Shown here: positions 1 through 8,517 of the stretch, in pieces
Position numbering within the stretch: the stretch's first letter is position 1
Layout: each line of letters begins with the position of its first letter
Assembly (NCBI GenBank): GCA_035549075.1
Contig: DASZRT010000054.1
Coordinates: 1-64,000, forward strand
DNA: 64,000 nt
Origin: DASZFV01 sp035549075
GTDB taxonomy: Bacteria > Myxococcota_A > Polyangia > Fen-1088
Reading direction: 5' to 3'
The notes under the pieces: model-generated
What the model was told of the DNA's origin: nothing
What the model saw: the letters and a program-made list of their open reading frames with translations, nothing else
Databases searched by the model: none
Position numbers and translations under genes: made by a program

Positions 1-2
1 GG

Positions 3-1187
3 CCGCGCCCCGCGGGCCGCCTCATCCTCGTCATCGAGGACGACGCCGGCTTCGCCACCGTCCTCGAGTCGCTCGCGCGCGAGCTCGACTTCCAGACGAT
101 CGTCGCGACGACGGGCGAAGAGGGCCTCGCCCTCGCGGCCGAGCAGCAGCCCGACGCGATCGTCCTCGACATGGGCCTGCCCGATCGCTCGGGCCTCTCG
201 GTGCTCGACGAGCTCAAGCACCGCTCGCAGACGCGCCACATCCCCGTGCACATCGCCTCGGTGGCCGACCATTCGCGCACGGCGCTGGAGATGGGCGCCG
301 CCGGCTATGCCATCAAGCCCGTCGCGCGCGACGAGCTAATCGCGGCGCTCAAGCGCCTCGAGACGAAGTTCACGCAGAAGCTCCACCGCGTCCTCGTCGT
401 CGAGGACGACGCCGCCGCGCGCGACGGCACGCGCCGGCTGCTCGCGGCCGAGGACGTCGAGACCGTCGCCGTCGGCACGGCGGCGGACGCGCTCGATCGC
501 CTGTCGCGCGAGACCTTCGACTGCATGGTGCTCGATCTGTCGCTGCCCGACCGCAGCGGCTTCGACCTGCTCGAAGAGATGTCGAAGGGCGAGCGCGCGG
601 CGTTCCCGCCCGTGATCGTCTACACCGCCAGCTCGCTGACGCGCGCCGAGGAGCAGCGCCTGCGCAAGCTGTCGCGCTCGATCATCATCAAGGGCGCGCG
701 CTCGCCCGAGCGGCTGCTCGACGAGGTCACGCTGTTCCTCCACCAGGTCGAGGCCGAGCTGCCCGCCGATCGCCAGCGCATGCTGCGCGACGCGCGCCAC
801 CGCGAGACGATCTTCGAGGGCCGGCGCGTGCTCGTCGTCGAGGACGACGTGCGCAACGTCTTCGCGCTGTCGAGCGTGTTCGAGCCGCGCGGCGCGAAGG
901 TCGAGATCGCGCGCAACGGCCAAGAGGCGCTCGACCACCTCGCGGCCAAGCCGGGCGTCGACCTCGTGCTCATGGACGTCATGATGCCGGAGATGGACGG
1001 CCTCGAGGCCACGCGGCGCATCCGCAAGATGCCCGGGCTCGCGTCGCTGCCCATCATCGCGCTCACGGCCAAGGCGATGGCCGACGATCGCGACCAGTGC
1101 CTCGCCGCGGGCGCGAACGACTACATCGCCAAGCCGCTCGACGTCGACAGGCTGCTGTCGCTCGCGCGCGTGTGGATGCCCAAATGA
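3..1187 (+). CDS. Multi-receiver response regulator, 5' end outside window
   Basis: The reading frame is open from base 3, so this is the C-terminal part of a longer protein, probably a hybrid histidine kinase whose kinase part lies upstream. Three CheY-like receiver domains follow one another. Each has an acidic pocket (IEDD, VEDD, VEDD) and a phospho-acceptor Asp (IVLDMGLPD, MVLDLSLPD, VLMDVMMPE), and conserved Lys residues follow. The stop codon overlaps the ATG of the cheR-like gene (ATGA), so the four genes to 4064 are translationally coupled. Stacked receivers suggest a phosphorelay hub. The input domain cannot be seen. Confidence 0.85.
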   Translation, partial: PRPAGRLILVIEDDAGFATVLESLARELDFQTIVATTGEEGLALAAEQQPDAIVLDMGLPDRSGLSVLDELKHRSQTRHIPVHIASVADHSRTALEMGAAGYAIKPVARDELIAALKRLETKFTQKLHRVLVVEDDAAARDGTRRLLAAEDVETVAVGTAADALDRLSRETFDCMVLDLSLPDRSGFDLLEEMSKGERAAFPPVIVYTASSLTRAEEQRLRKLSRSIIIKGARSPERLLDEVTLFLHQVEAELPADRQRMLRDARHRETIFEGRRVLVVEDDVRNVFALSSVFEPRGAKVEIARNGQEALDHLAAKPGVDLVLMDVMMPEMDGLEATRRIRKMPGLASLPIIALTAKAMADDRDQCLAAGANDYIAKPLDVDRLLSLARVWMPK

Positions 1188-2014
1188 GCGAAGGCGGCGT
1201 GCACGAGATCGCCGACGCGTCGCTCGAGCGCCTGCTCACGGTCGTGTTCCGCCACTACCACTACGATTTTCGCGCCTACGCGGCGGCTTCGCTGCGCCGC
1301 CGCGTCGCCGCCGCGATCGCGCGTTTTGGCGACGCCAACGTCGCCGCGCTCGAGGCGCGCATCGTCACCGACGCGTCGGCGTTCACCGAGCTGCTGCGGT
1401 TCCTCACCGTGCAGGTGAGCGACCTCTTCCGCGACCCGGGCTACTTCCGCGCCATCCGCACGATCGTCGTGCCGTACCTGGAGACGTACCCATCGCTCAA
1501 GATTTGGATCGCCGGGTGCGCGACGGGCGAAGAAGCGTACTCGCTTGCGATCCTGCTCGACGAGCACGGCCTGCTGGCGCGCACGCAGCTCTACGCGACC
1601 GACATCCACCCCGCGTCGCTGCGCACGGCGGCCGACGGCGCCTACGAGCTGGGGCGCTTCGCGCGCTTCAGCGAGAACTACTTGGCCGCGGGCGGCCGCG
1701 CCTCGCTGTCCGATTACTACACGGCGGGCTACGGGCAGGCGATCTTCGATCGGCGGCTGCGCCAGGCGATTCTCTTTTCGGACCACAGCCTGTCGACCGA
1801 CAGCGCGTTCGCGGAGGTGCAGCTGGTCTCGTGCCGCAACGTCCTCATCTACTTCGATCGCGAGCTGCAGGACCGCGCCGTCGGCGTCCTGTACGATTCG
1901 CTTTGCCGCCGTGGGTTCCTCGGCCTCGGCAGCAAAGAGTCGCTGCGTTTCACGCGCCACGCCGGGTTTTTCCGCGAGATCGCGCCCGAAGAGCGGCTCT
2001 TTCAGAAGCTATGA
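1184..2014 (+). CDS. CheR-type chemoreceptor/protein glutamate methyltransferase
   Basis: A 276-residue SAM-dependent methyltransferase of the CheR family, which methylates glutamates on chemoreceptor-like proteins. It has an N-terminal helical region, then the SAM-binding motif IAGCATGEEAYS and a C-terminal CheR signature (CRNVLIYFDRELQ). The ATG at 1184 overlaps the upstream stop, and the stop overlaps the next ATG. No methyl-accepting receptor, CheA or CheW is encoded in the window. CheR/CheB pairs beside hybrid kinases are common in gliding bacteria and often act in signalling other than motility. Confidence 0.9.
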   Translation: MSEGGVHEIADASLERLLTVVFRHYHYDFRAYAAASLRRRVAAAIARFGDANVAALEARIVTDASAFTELLRFLTVQVSDLFRDPGYFRAIRTIVVPYLETYPSLKIWIAGCATGEEAYSLAILLDEHGLLARTQLYATDIHPASLRTAADGAYELGRFARFSENYLAAGGRASLSDYYTAGYGQAIFDRRLRQAILFSDHSLSTDSAFAEVQLVSCRNVLIYFDRELQDRAVGVLYDSLCRRGFLGLGSKESLRFTRHAGFFREIAPEERLFQKL

Positions 2015-2604
2015 CGATGGCCCACCCAAACATCGACGCGATCGTCATCGGGGGCTCGGCGGGGGCGCTCGACGTGCTGGGCGTCGTGCTGCCGGCGCTG
2101 CCCGCGCCGTGCGCCGTCGCCGTCGTGATCGTCATTCATCTGCCGGCGTCGAAGCCGAGCCAACTGCCCGCCGTGCTGGGCGCGCGGACGGCGCTGCCCG
2201 TGCGCGAGATCGAGGACAAGGTGCCCGTCGCGCCCGGCGTCGTCTGGGTCGCGCCGCCCGGGTACCACGTCCTCGTCGAGCGCGATCACACCTTCGCGCT
2301 CTCGGTCGACGAGCTCGTGCACTTCTCGCGGCCGTCGATCGACGTGCTCTTCGAATCGGCGGCCGAAGCCTACGGCGCGCGCCTCGCGGGCGTCCTGCTC
2401 ACGGGCGCCAACGCCGACGGCGCGCGCGGCTTGCTCGCCATCGAGAACGCGGGCGGCCTCTGCTTCGTGCAGGCGCCCGCGACGGCCGTGGCGCGCGCCA
2501 TGCCCGAGGCCGCGCTCGCACGCGTCGGTGGCGCGCGGTCCCTCCCCGTGCCCGAGCTCGCCGCCGCGCTCGCGGGCGTCGCCCAAGTGACGGAGGCCCG
2601 ATGA
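2011..2604 (+). CDS. CheB-type methylesterase, catalytic domain only
   Basis: A 197-residue CheB methylesterase domain that would remove methyl groups added by the neighbouring CheR. The presumed triad is visible: Ser16 in GGSAG, His43 in VIHLP and Asp136 in ANADGARG. The usual N-terminal receiver domain of CheB is absent. Control may therefore come from the free receivers encoded on either side. ATGA overlaps at both ends couple it to cheR and the kinase gene. Confidence 0.9.
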   Translation: MTMAHPNIDAIVIGGSAGALDVLGVVLPALPAPCAVAVVIVIHLPASKPSQLPAVLGARTALPVREIEDKVPVAPGVVWVAPPGYHVLVERDHTFALSVDELVHFSRPSIDVLFESAAEAYGARLAGVLLTGANADGARGLLAIENAGGLCFVQAPATAVARAMPEAALARVGGARSLPVPELAAALAGVAQVTEAR

Positions 2605-4064
2605 TCCAAGAGGCGATCAAGTTCCTGCTCGTCGACGACACCGACGAGAACCTCGTCGCCCTCGAGGCGCTCTTGCGGCGCGACGGGCTCGAGATCTTCA
2701 CGGCGCGCTCGGGCGCGCAGGCGCTGGAGCTGCTGCTGATCCACGATTTCGCGCTCGCGTTCCTCGACGTGCAGATGCCCGAGATGAACGGCTTCGAGCT
2801 GGCCGAGCTCATGCGCGGCATGGAGCGCACGAAGCACGTCCCCATCATCTTCCTCACGGCGGGCGCGCGCGATCCGCAGCGCGTGTTCAAGGGCTACGAG
2901 GCCGGCGCCGTCGACTTCCTGTTCAAGCCGATCGACCCGCACATCCTGCGCAGCAAGGCCGACGTCTTCTTCCAGCTGCAGCGCCAGAAGATCGAGCTCG
3001 CCAACAACCTGCGCATGAACGAGATGTTCGTCGGCATCCTCGGCCACGACCTGCGCACGCCGCTCAGCTCGGTCGTCACGGGCGCGCAGCTGCTCGAGCG
3101 CCAGCTCGAAGACGACAAGCACCTGCGCACCGTGCGCCGCATGGTCTCGTCGGCGGCCCGCATGCGCGACATGATCGACCAGCTGCTCGACCTCACGCGC
3201 GCGCGGCTCGGCGGCGGCCTCGGCTTCGTGCGCACGCGCCGCAACGTCGACGTCACCGAGCTCGTGGGCCGCGTCGCCGACGAGGCGCGCGCGTCGACGC
3301 CCGATCGCCAGGTCACGATCGCGGGCGCGGGCGAATGCCGCACGGCCGGCGACGCGACCCGCCTGCAGCAGCTGTTCTCGAACCTGGTGACGAACGCGCT
3401 CAAGCACGGCACGCCCGGCACGCCCGTCTCCGTCGACGTCGAGGCGAGCGACGACGAGATCGTCGTGCTCGTGCGCAACGCGGGCGCGATCCCGCCCGCG
3501 CTCTTGCCGAGGATCTTCGATCCGTTCCGCGGCAACCGCGCGACCTCGGGCTCGCAAGGCCTCGGCCTCGGGCTCTACATCTCGCAGCAGATCGCCGCCG
3601 CGCACGGCGGCACGATCGCCGTCGAGTCTTCGCCCGAGGCGGGCACGACCTTCTGCGTGCGCCTGCCGCGCAAGCTCGCCGTCGAGCGCGCGCCCGCGGG
3701 CCCGGGCGCGGGCCGCATCCTCGTCGTCGACGACGACGAGGACGTGCGCGAGGCGCTGCGCGACGCCTTCGAAGAATCGGGCTACGAGGCGCGAACGGCG
3801 ACCAACGGCCAGGAGGCCCTCGCGGCGCTGCGCGACGGCTCGCCCGCGCCCGACGCCGTCATCCTCGACCTCGTCATGCCCATGATCGACGGCGCGCGCG
3901 TCTACGCCGAGATGCAGGCCGACGCCGCGCTCGCGGGCATCCCCGTCATCATCTCGACGTCGAACCCGGCGCGCGCCCCGCGGGGCGTCGTCGTCGTGCC
4001 CAAGCCCGCGAACCTCGACCGCTTGCTGTCGACGGTCGCCGACCTCTGCCGCGAACGCCGCTGA
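2601..4064 (+). CDS. Hybrid histidine kinase, receiver-HisKA-ATPase-receiver
   Basis: A 487-residue soluble kinase. The N-terminal receiver has phospho-acceptor Asp56 in FLDVQMPE, and HisKA carries His149 in GHDLRTPLSS. An ATPase domain follows with an N-box (NLVTNALKHG) and G-box (GLGLGLYIS), then a second receiver (VVDDDED, ILDLVMP). There is no membrane segment or sensory domain, so input probably comes through phosphorylation of the N-terminal receiver by another kinase. It is the last gene of the coupled operon and ends convergent to the sulfur-transfer gene at 4068. Confidence 0.92.
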   Translation: MIQEAIKFLLVDDTDENLVALEALLRRDGLEIFTARSGAQALELLLIHDFALAFLDVQMPEMNGFELAELMRGMERTKHVPIIFLTAGARDPQRVFKGYEAGAVDFLFKPIDPHILRSKADVFFQLQRQKIELANNLRMNEMFVGILGHDLRTPLSSVVTGAQLLERQLEDDKHLRTVRRMVSSAARMRDMIDQLLDLTRARLGGGLGFVRTRRNVDVTELVGRVADEARASTPDRQVTIAGAGECRTAGDATRLQQLFSNLVTNALKHGTPGTPVSVDVEASDDEIVVLVRNAGAIPPALLPRIFDPFRGNRATSGSQGLGLGLYISQQIAAAHGGTIAVESSPEAGTTFCVRLPRKLAVERAPAGPGAGRILVVDDDEDVREALRDAFEESGYEARTATNGQEALAALRDGSPAPDAVILDLVMPMIDGARVYAEMQADAALAGIPVIISTSNPARAPRGVVVVPKPANLDRLLSTVADLCRERR

Positions 4065-4067
4065 GGG

Positions 4068-5258
4068 CTACGCCCTGACGTTGCAGAACGCCTGGTAGTC
4101 GATGAGCTCGATGTTCTCGGGCTTGATGCCCGTGCCGCACGTGGGGCAGTTCGGATCGTGCGGCCGCTTGAACTCGCGGAACTTCAGGTTGAGCGCGTCG
4201 AACGCCAGCGTGCGGCTCGAGAGCGGCTTGCCGATGCCCAGCAACACCTTGATCGCCTCGACCGTCTGCAGTGAGCCGATGACGCCGCAGAGCACGCCGA
4301 GCACGCCCGCCTCCTGGCAGGACGGCGCCATGTCGGGGGGCGGCGGCTCGGGGTACAGGCAGCGGTAGCAGCCCTGGCCCGGGATGAACGACGTCACCTG
4401 GCCCTCGAAGCGGTAGATGCTGCCGTGGATGATCGGCTTGCCCAGCTTGAGCGCGGCGTCGTTCAGCAGGTAACGCGTCGGAAAGTTGTCGGCGCCGTCG
4501 ACGATGAGGTCGTAGTCCTTGATGATGTCGAGGACGTTGCTCGAGTCGAGCCGCGTCTGGTGCCCGATGACCTTGACGTCGGGGTTGAGCTTCGCGATGG
4601 CGATCTTCGCGGACTCGACCTTGGGCAGGCCGACCCGGTCCGTCGCGTGCAGGATCTGGCGCTGCAGGTTCGACGCGTCGACGGTGTCGTCGTCGACGAA
4701 GCCGATCGTGCCGACGCCCGCGGCCGCGAGGTAGAGCCCCGCCGGCGATCCGAGGCCGCCGGCGCCGAGGCACAGCACCTTCGACTTGAGCAGCTTCACC
4801 TGCCCCGCCTCGCCCATCTCCGGCAGCATCGTGTGCCGCGCGTAACGGAGCGACTGCTCCTGCGTCATGACGTAGGGGCGATCGAACGTGAGGCCGGCGC
4901 GCTTCCACGCCGAGAACCCGCCCGCCATCGACTTGACGTTGGTGTAGCCGAGGTCCTCGAGCGACTTCGCCGCGAGCGCCGAGCGCGTGCCGCCCGCGCA
5001 ATAGAGGACGATCTCGGCCGAGCGCTCGGGGACCTGGTCCTCGATGCGCTGCTCGAGGAAGCCGCGCGAGATCCACCGCGCGCCGGGGATGTAGCCCTCG
5101 GTCCACTCGTCCTTCTCGCGCACGTCGATGAGGATGGGGCCGTGGCCGTTGCCGTCGCCCGACTGGCCCTTCGCGGCCTCGACCACCTTGCGGACCGACT
5201 CCACGTCGGTCTCGCGAATCTTCGATTTCACGTCCTTGAGGAAGCTGCCAAAGCTCAT
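4068..5258 (-). CDS. Rhodanese-E1 (MoeB/ThiF-like) sulfur-carrier adenylyltransferase
   Basis: A 396-residue two-domain protein. Residues about 40-122 form a rhodanese domain with persulfide Cys87 (YCAGGTRS). Residues about 135-380 form an E1-like domain with the ATP motif GAGGLGSP, zinc cysteines 297/300 and 371/374, and Cys314 in PSCQEAGVLG. Such enzymes adenylate the C-terminus of ubiquitin-like sulfur carriers and load them with sulfur. The rhodanese domain is N-terminal here, opposite to MOCS3/Uba4. The start at 5258 was chosen because AGGA lies six bases upstream and the domain starts soon after. The gene is divergent from the ErpA-type gene, which fits sulfur metabolism. The carrier protein is not in the window. 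Confidence 0.88.
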   Translation of the reverse strand: MSFGSFLKDVKSKIRETDVESVRKVVEAAKGQSGDGNGHGPILIDVREKDEWTEGYIPGARWISRGFLEQRIEDQVPERSAEIVLYCAGGTRSALAAKSLEDLGYTNVKSMAGGFSAWKRAGLTFDRPYVMTQEQSLRYARHTMLPEMGEAGQVKLLKSKVLCLGAGGLGSPAGLYLAAAGVGTIGFVDDDTVDASNLQRQILHATDRVGLPKVESAKIAIAKLNPDVKVIGHQTRLDSSNVLDIIKDYDLIVDGADNFPTRYLLNDAALKLGKPIIHGSIYRFEGQVTSFIPGQGCYRCLYPEPPPPDMAPSCQEAGVLGVLCGVIGSLQTVEAIKVLLGIGKPLSSRTLAFDALNLKFREFKRPHDPNCPTCGTGIKPENIELIDYQAFCNVRA

Positions 5259-5358
5259 GATGTCCTGACTCCTGGGATACAACAGATGACGCGCGGGGGG
5301 GCGCGGTGACACGAAGGGGGCATTTTCGGGTGGCGCCGACCCGGGATCAAGGGATCGG

Positions 5359-5387
5359 TTGGCGTTCGAGGCGCACTGCCCTATACT
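5359..5387 (+). promoter_or_regulatory. Sigma-70-like promoter of the ErpA-type gene
   Basis: A -35-like TTGGCG (5359-5364) is separated by exactly 17 bases from a -10-like TATACT (5382-5387). Transcription would begin near 5394, giving a leader of about 20 bases before the ATG at 5415. AAGGAG lies in that leader. This is the best housekeeping promoter match noticed in the window. Confidence 0.65.
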
Positions 5388-5414
5388 TTCGCTCGGTTTT
5401 CACAAGGAGACGCG

Positions 5415-5810
5415 ATGTCAGTCGGAGCCCTCGAGACCCAGACCGAGACCCAGAACGCCCCCGCCACGAACGACGCCGAGCAGCAGCTCGTGCTGCTGTC
5501 GGACAAGGCGGCTGAGAAGGTCCGCGAGATCCGCGCCGAGGAGAACATCGAGGACACCTACGCGCTGCGCCTCAAGGTTCAGGGCGGCGGCTGCTCGGGC
5601 TTCTCGTACGACCTCTACTTCGACCAGGCGCAAGAGACGGACCGCCCGTTCGACGTCAAGGGCGTCAAGCTCATCTGCGACGAGATGAGCCTCATGTACC
5701 TCGTCGGCACCGAGATCGATTACGTGGAGGGCCTCCACGGCGCCGGGTTCAAGTTCAACAACCCGAACGTCAAGTCGACCTGCGGCTGCGGCTCGTCTTT
5801 CTCGGTCTGA
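5415..5810 (+). CDS. erpA: ErpA/IscA-type iron-sulfur cluster insertion protein
   Basis: A 131-residue A-type carrier that receives an Fe-S cluster and passes it to target enzymes. The three invariant cysteines are present: Cys60 in GGGCSGF and Cys123/Cys125 in TCGCGSSF. An N-terminal tail of about 22 residues precedes the domain. The ATG is preceded by AAGGAG at good spacing and by a clear promoter. ErpA and IscA/SufA cannot be told apart reliably by eye. Likely clients in this window are endonuclease III, ThiC, KamA and the Rieske protein. Confidence 0.9.
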   Translation: MSVGALETQTETQNAPATNDAEQQLVLLSDKAAEKVREIRAEENIEDTYALRLKVQGGGCSGFSYDLYFDQAQETDRPFDVKGVKLICDEMSLMYLVGTEIDYVEGLHGAGFKFNNPNVKSTCGCGSSFSV

Positions 5811-5817
5811 TCTAATC

Positions 5818-5836
5818 GGGACCCTGAGAGGGTCCC
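5818..5836 (+). terminator. Hairpin after the ErpA-type gene
   Basis: A perfect 8-bp stem (GGGACCCT / AGGGTCCC) with a 3-base GAG loop begins seven bases after the stop codon. No T-run follows, so it may stabilise the 3' end or end transcription with help. Confidence 0.6.
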
Positions 5837-5840
5837 GAAC

Positions 5841-5884
5841 CCCCGGCGCTCGCTCCGCGCGGCGAAGCCGCGCTACGCTCGGGT
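5841..5884 (+). repeat. GAA-loop GC hairpin, possible relative of the dispersed 3' repeat
   Basis: A 7-bp stem GCGCGGC/GCCGCGC closes a GAA loop (5857-5873), with weaker outer pairing of CCCGGCG and CGCTCGGG. It comes after a run of C residues, as in the last hairpin of the repeats at 24496 and 29284. The rest of that repeat is missing, so kinship is only suggested. Confidence 0.35.
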
Positions 5885-5918
5885 GGGCAGCGCTCCCGGT
5901 CGCGAGTAAGCTCGGCGC

Positions 5919-7298
5919 GTGACTGACGTCGCCGAGCTTTTTTCGCGTGAATTGGGGGCGGGCCGCGTGTTGCGGACGCCCGAGGCGCGCGAGACCTATG
6001 GGCGGGACGAATCGGGGCGCGGGTTCTTTCCCCCCGACGCAGCGGTCTTGGTCGAGTCGCGCGCCGAGATCGAGCTCGTGCTGCGCCTCGCCGCCGAGCA
6101 CGGCGTCCCGGTGACGCCGCGCGGGACGGGCACGGGCATGACGGGCGGCGCGCTGCCCGTGCGCGGCGGCCTCGTGCTGTCGACCGAGCGCATGAAGCGC
6201 GTGCTCGACATCAGCCTCGACGACCGCATCGCCATCGTCGAGCCAGGCGTCGTCAACGGCGACCTGCAAGCCGCCGTCGAGGCGCAGGGCATGTTCTACC
6301 CGCCCGACCCTGCGAGCCTCGCGATGTGCTCGCTGGGCGGCAACGTCGCCGAGAACGCGGGCGGACCGCGCGCCTTCAAGTACGGCGTCACGCGCGACTG
6401 GACGTTGGGGCTCGTCGTGACGCTCATGGGCGGCGAGACGCTGCGCCTCGGCCGCAAGACGCCCAAGGGCGTGACGGGCTACGACCTCACGGCGCTGTTC
6501 GTGGGCAGCGAGGGCACGTTCGGCGTCACGTCCGAAATCACGGTGCGACTCGTGGGAAGGCCCGAGGGCGTGGGCACGCTGGTCGCGATCATGCCGGACG
6601 CGATGTCGGCGGGCCGGGCCGTCAGCGCCATCATCCGCAAGGGCTACCGGCCGCGCGCGCTCGAGCTCATGGACAAAGCGACGATCGATCACGTACGCCC
6701 GAAGGCGGCGTTCACGTTCCCCGAGGGGGCGGGCGCGATCGTCCTCATCGAGCTCGACGGCGAGCCCGAGAGCATGCAGGCGAGCGTCGAGCGCTGCGGC
6801 GGGGTGTGCGAAGAGCTGGGCGCGCGCGACGTCATCCTCGCGCGCGACGACGCCGACCGCGAGCGCCTGTGGGCCGCGCGCCGCGGCTGCTCGAAGGCGC
6901 TGCGCTCGGCGCACGCGTTCAAGCTGTCGGAGGACGTCGTCGTGCCGCCCGGGTCGATCGCCGAGATGCTCGCGCGCGTCGACGGCATCGCTGCGAAGGA
7001 GCGGCTGCTGACGGCGACGTTCGGCCACGCCGGCGACGGCAACTTGCACGTCAACGTCCTCACCGACGAGGACCACCGCGATCCAGCCGTCGCGGCGCGC
7101 ATCCAAAGCGCGCTCGCCGGCGTGTTCCGCGCGGCGCTCGATCTCGGCGGCACGCTGTCGGGCGAGCACGGCATCGGCATCTCGAAGGCCCGCTACATGG
7201 CGTGGGAGCAGTCGGCCGAGGTCATCGACTGGCAGAAGCGGCTCAAGCGCATGTGGGATCCGAAGAACCTGCTGAACCCCGGCAAGATCTTCGAGTGA
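5919..7298 (+). CDS. FAD-linked oxidase, GlcD / D-lactate dehydrogenase family
   Basis: A 459-residue flavoprotein of the glycolate oxidase GlcD / D-2-hydroxyacid dehydrogenase type. The N-terminal PCMH-type FAD-binding domain shows PRGTGTGMTGGA and NVAENAGGPRAFKYG. The C-terminal FAD-oxidase domain ends with GHAGDGNLHVN and SGEHGIG, the usual signatures. It should oxidise a 2-hydroxyacid to a 2-oxoacid and pass electrons to a membrane or soluble acceptor; the exact substrate is not readable. The start is GTG. GlcE and GlcF partners are not present nearby. Confidence 0.88.
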   Translation: MTDVAELFSRELGAGRVLRTPEARETYGRDESGRGFFPPDAAVLVESRAEIELVLRLAAEHGVPVTPRGTGTGMTGGALPVRGGLVLSTERMKRVLDISLDDRIAIVEPGVVNGDLQAAVEAQGMFYPPDPASLAMCSLGGNVAENAGGPRAFKYGVTRDWTLGLVVTLMGGETLRLGRKTPKGVTGYDLTALFVGSEGTFGVTSEITVRLVGRPEGVGTLVAIMPDAMSAGRAVSAIIRKGYRPRALELMDKATIDHVRPKAAFTFPEGAGAIVLIELDGEPESMQASVERCGGVCEELGARDVILARDDADRERLWAARRGCSKALRSAHAFKLSEDVVVPPGSIAEMLARVDGIAAKERLLTATFGHAGDGNLHVNVLTDEDHRDPAVAARIQSALAGVFRAALDLGGTLSGEHGIGISKARYMAWEQSAEVIDWQKRLKRMWDPKNLLNPGKIFE

Positions 7299-7312
7299 AC
7301 AAGATCTCTGAA

Positions 7313-7340
7313 CCCTGCTGACAGGAGGCTGTCAGCAGGG
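7313..7340 (+). terminator. Strong hairpin after the FAD-oxidase gene
   Basis: A perfect 12-bp stem (CCCTGCTGACAG / CTGTCAGCAGGG) with a GAGG loop begins 14 bases after the stop. It lacks a T-run but is the only structure between this gene and the VOC gene, so it is a likely terminator. Confidence 0.65.
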
Positions 7341-7396
7341 GGTCGCTAGGGTGTGTCTCGCGCCGACGGAAGGCGCCAAGGACCAAGGAGACCACC

Positions 7397-7783
7397 ATGT
7401 CGAACCCGTTCACGTACGCCGAGCTGCACACGAAGGATCCCGCCGCCGCCAAGACGTTCTACCGCCAGCTCTTCGACTGGAAGATGAGCGACCACGAGAA
7501 CCCCAAGGGCACGTACACCGAGATCGATCTCGGCGAGGGCTTCCCCGCCGGGCTCGTCGCGACGGGCGTGAAGCTCGAAGGCGCCGCCAAGCTCGACGCC
7601 GTGATGTCGCACTGGCTGCCCTACATCCGCGTCGCCGACGTCGCGTCGGCCACGACGCGCGCCAAGACGCTGGGCGCGTCGGCCGTCGAGGAGATGGTCG
7701 AGATCCCCGAGGGCAAGTTCAGCGTGCTGGTCGATCCGACGGGCGCGCCGTTCGGGCTTTTTCAGCCAGCGCAGAAAGGATGA
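7397..7783 (+). CDS. VOC (glyoxalase-fold) family protein
   Basis: A 128-residue vicinal-oxygen-chelate protein resembling the small stand-alone members related to mycobacterial CFP30B. It has a beta-alpha-beta-beta-beta layout: FTYAELHTKDPAAAKTFY at the start and SVLVDPTGAPFGLFQP at the end. The reaction cannot be assigned. AAGGAG precedes the ATG. The WYL regulator gene begins 24 bases downstream and may control or be co-transcribed with it. Confidence 0.8.
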   Translation: MSNPFTYAELHTKDPAAAKTFYRQLFDWKMSDHENPKGTYTEIDLGEGFPAGLVATGVKLEGAAKLDAVMSHWLPYIRVADVASATTRAKTLGASAVEEMVEIPEGKFSVLVDPTGAPFGLFQPAQKG

Positions 7784-7807
7784 CGTGGGCGGTACACTGC
7801 GGCCGCC

Positions 7808-8497
7808 GTGCGCCGCGCCGATCGCCTGTTCCAGATCGTGCAGCGCCTTCGCGGGCGCGGCCCCGTCACGGCGGCCACGCTCGCGCGGGAGCTCGAGGTC
7901 TCGCCGCGCACGATTTACCGTGACGTCCAGGACCTCGTGGTCTCGGGCGTCCCGGTGCTCGGCGAGGCGGGCGTCGGGTACGCCCTGCCGAAGAGCTTCG
8001 ATCTCCCGCCGCTGATGTTCGACGAGGACGAGATCGAGGCGCTCGTGCTCGGGGCGCGCATCGTCGAGAGCTGGGCCGACGCCGCGCTCGCGCGGGCCGC
8101 GCGCAACGTCCTCTCGAAGGTCGAGGTCGTGCTGCCGCCGCGCCTGCGGGATCGCATCCCCGACGCCGCGCTCTTCGCGCCCGGCTTCGGCGTCCGAAAG
8201 GCCACGAGCGCCGGGCTCTCCGAGCTGCGCGGCGCCATCAAGTCGCGCCGCAAGGTCGCGCTCGCGTACAAGGACCGCGCCGAATCATCGACGGCGCGCA
8301 CCGTGCAACCGCTGGGCGTCTTCTATTGGGGCGCCTCGTGGTCGCTCGGGGCGTGGTGCGAGCTGCGGCGCGACTTCCGCAACTTCCGCCTCGATCGCGT
8401 CACGAAGCTCGAGGTGCTCGACGAAACCTTCGCCGCCGAGCCCGGCCGCACGTTGAAAGACTTCTTCCAGCAGTACGAAGACGAGGCGCGCCGCTGA
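7808..8497 (+). CDS. YafY/WYL-type transcriptional regulator
   Basis: A 229-residue regulator. The N-terminal winged helix (about 1-60) contains TLARELEVSPRTIYRDVQDL, and a WYL-type domain follows (about 140-205, with GVFYWGASWSLGAWCELR). WYL proteins bind DNA and sense nucleotide or other ligands. The start is GTG. It follows the VOC gene closely and is followed 20 bases later by the antiporter gene. It lacks the extra C-terminal region of longer WYL proteins. Confidence 0.88.
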   Translation: MRRADRLFQIVQRLRGRGPVTAATLARELEVSPRTIYRDVQDLVVSGVPVLGEAGVGYALPKSFDLPPLMFDEDEIEALVLGARIVESWADAALARAARNVLSKVEVVLPPRLRDRIPDAALFAPGFGVRKATSAGLSELRGAIKSRRKVALAYKDRAESSTARTVQPLGVFYWGASWSLGAWCELRRDFRNFRLDRVTKLEVLDETFAAEPGRTLKDFFQQYEDEARR

Positions 8498-8517
8498 CCA
8501 CGCGCTAACATGACGGC

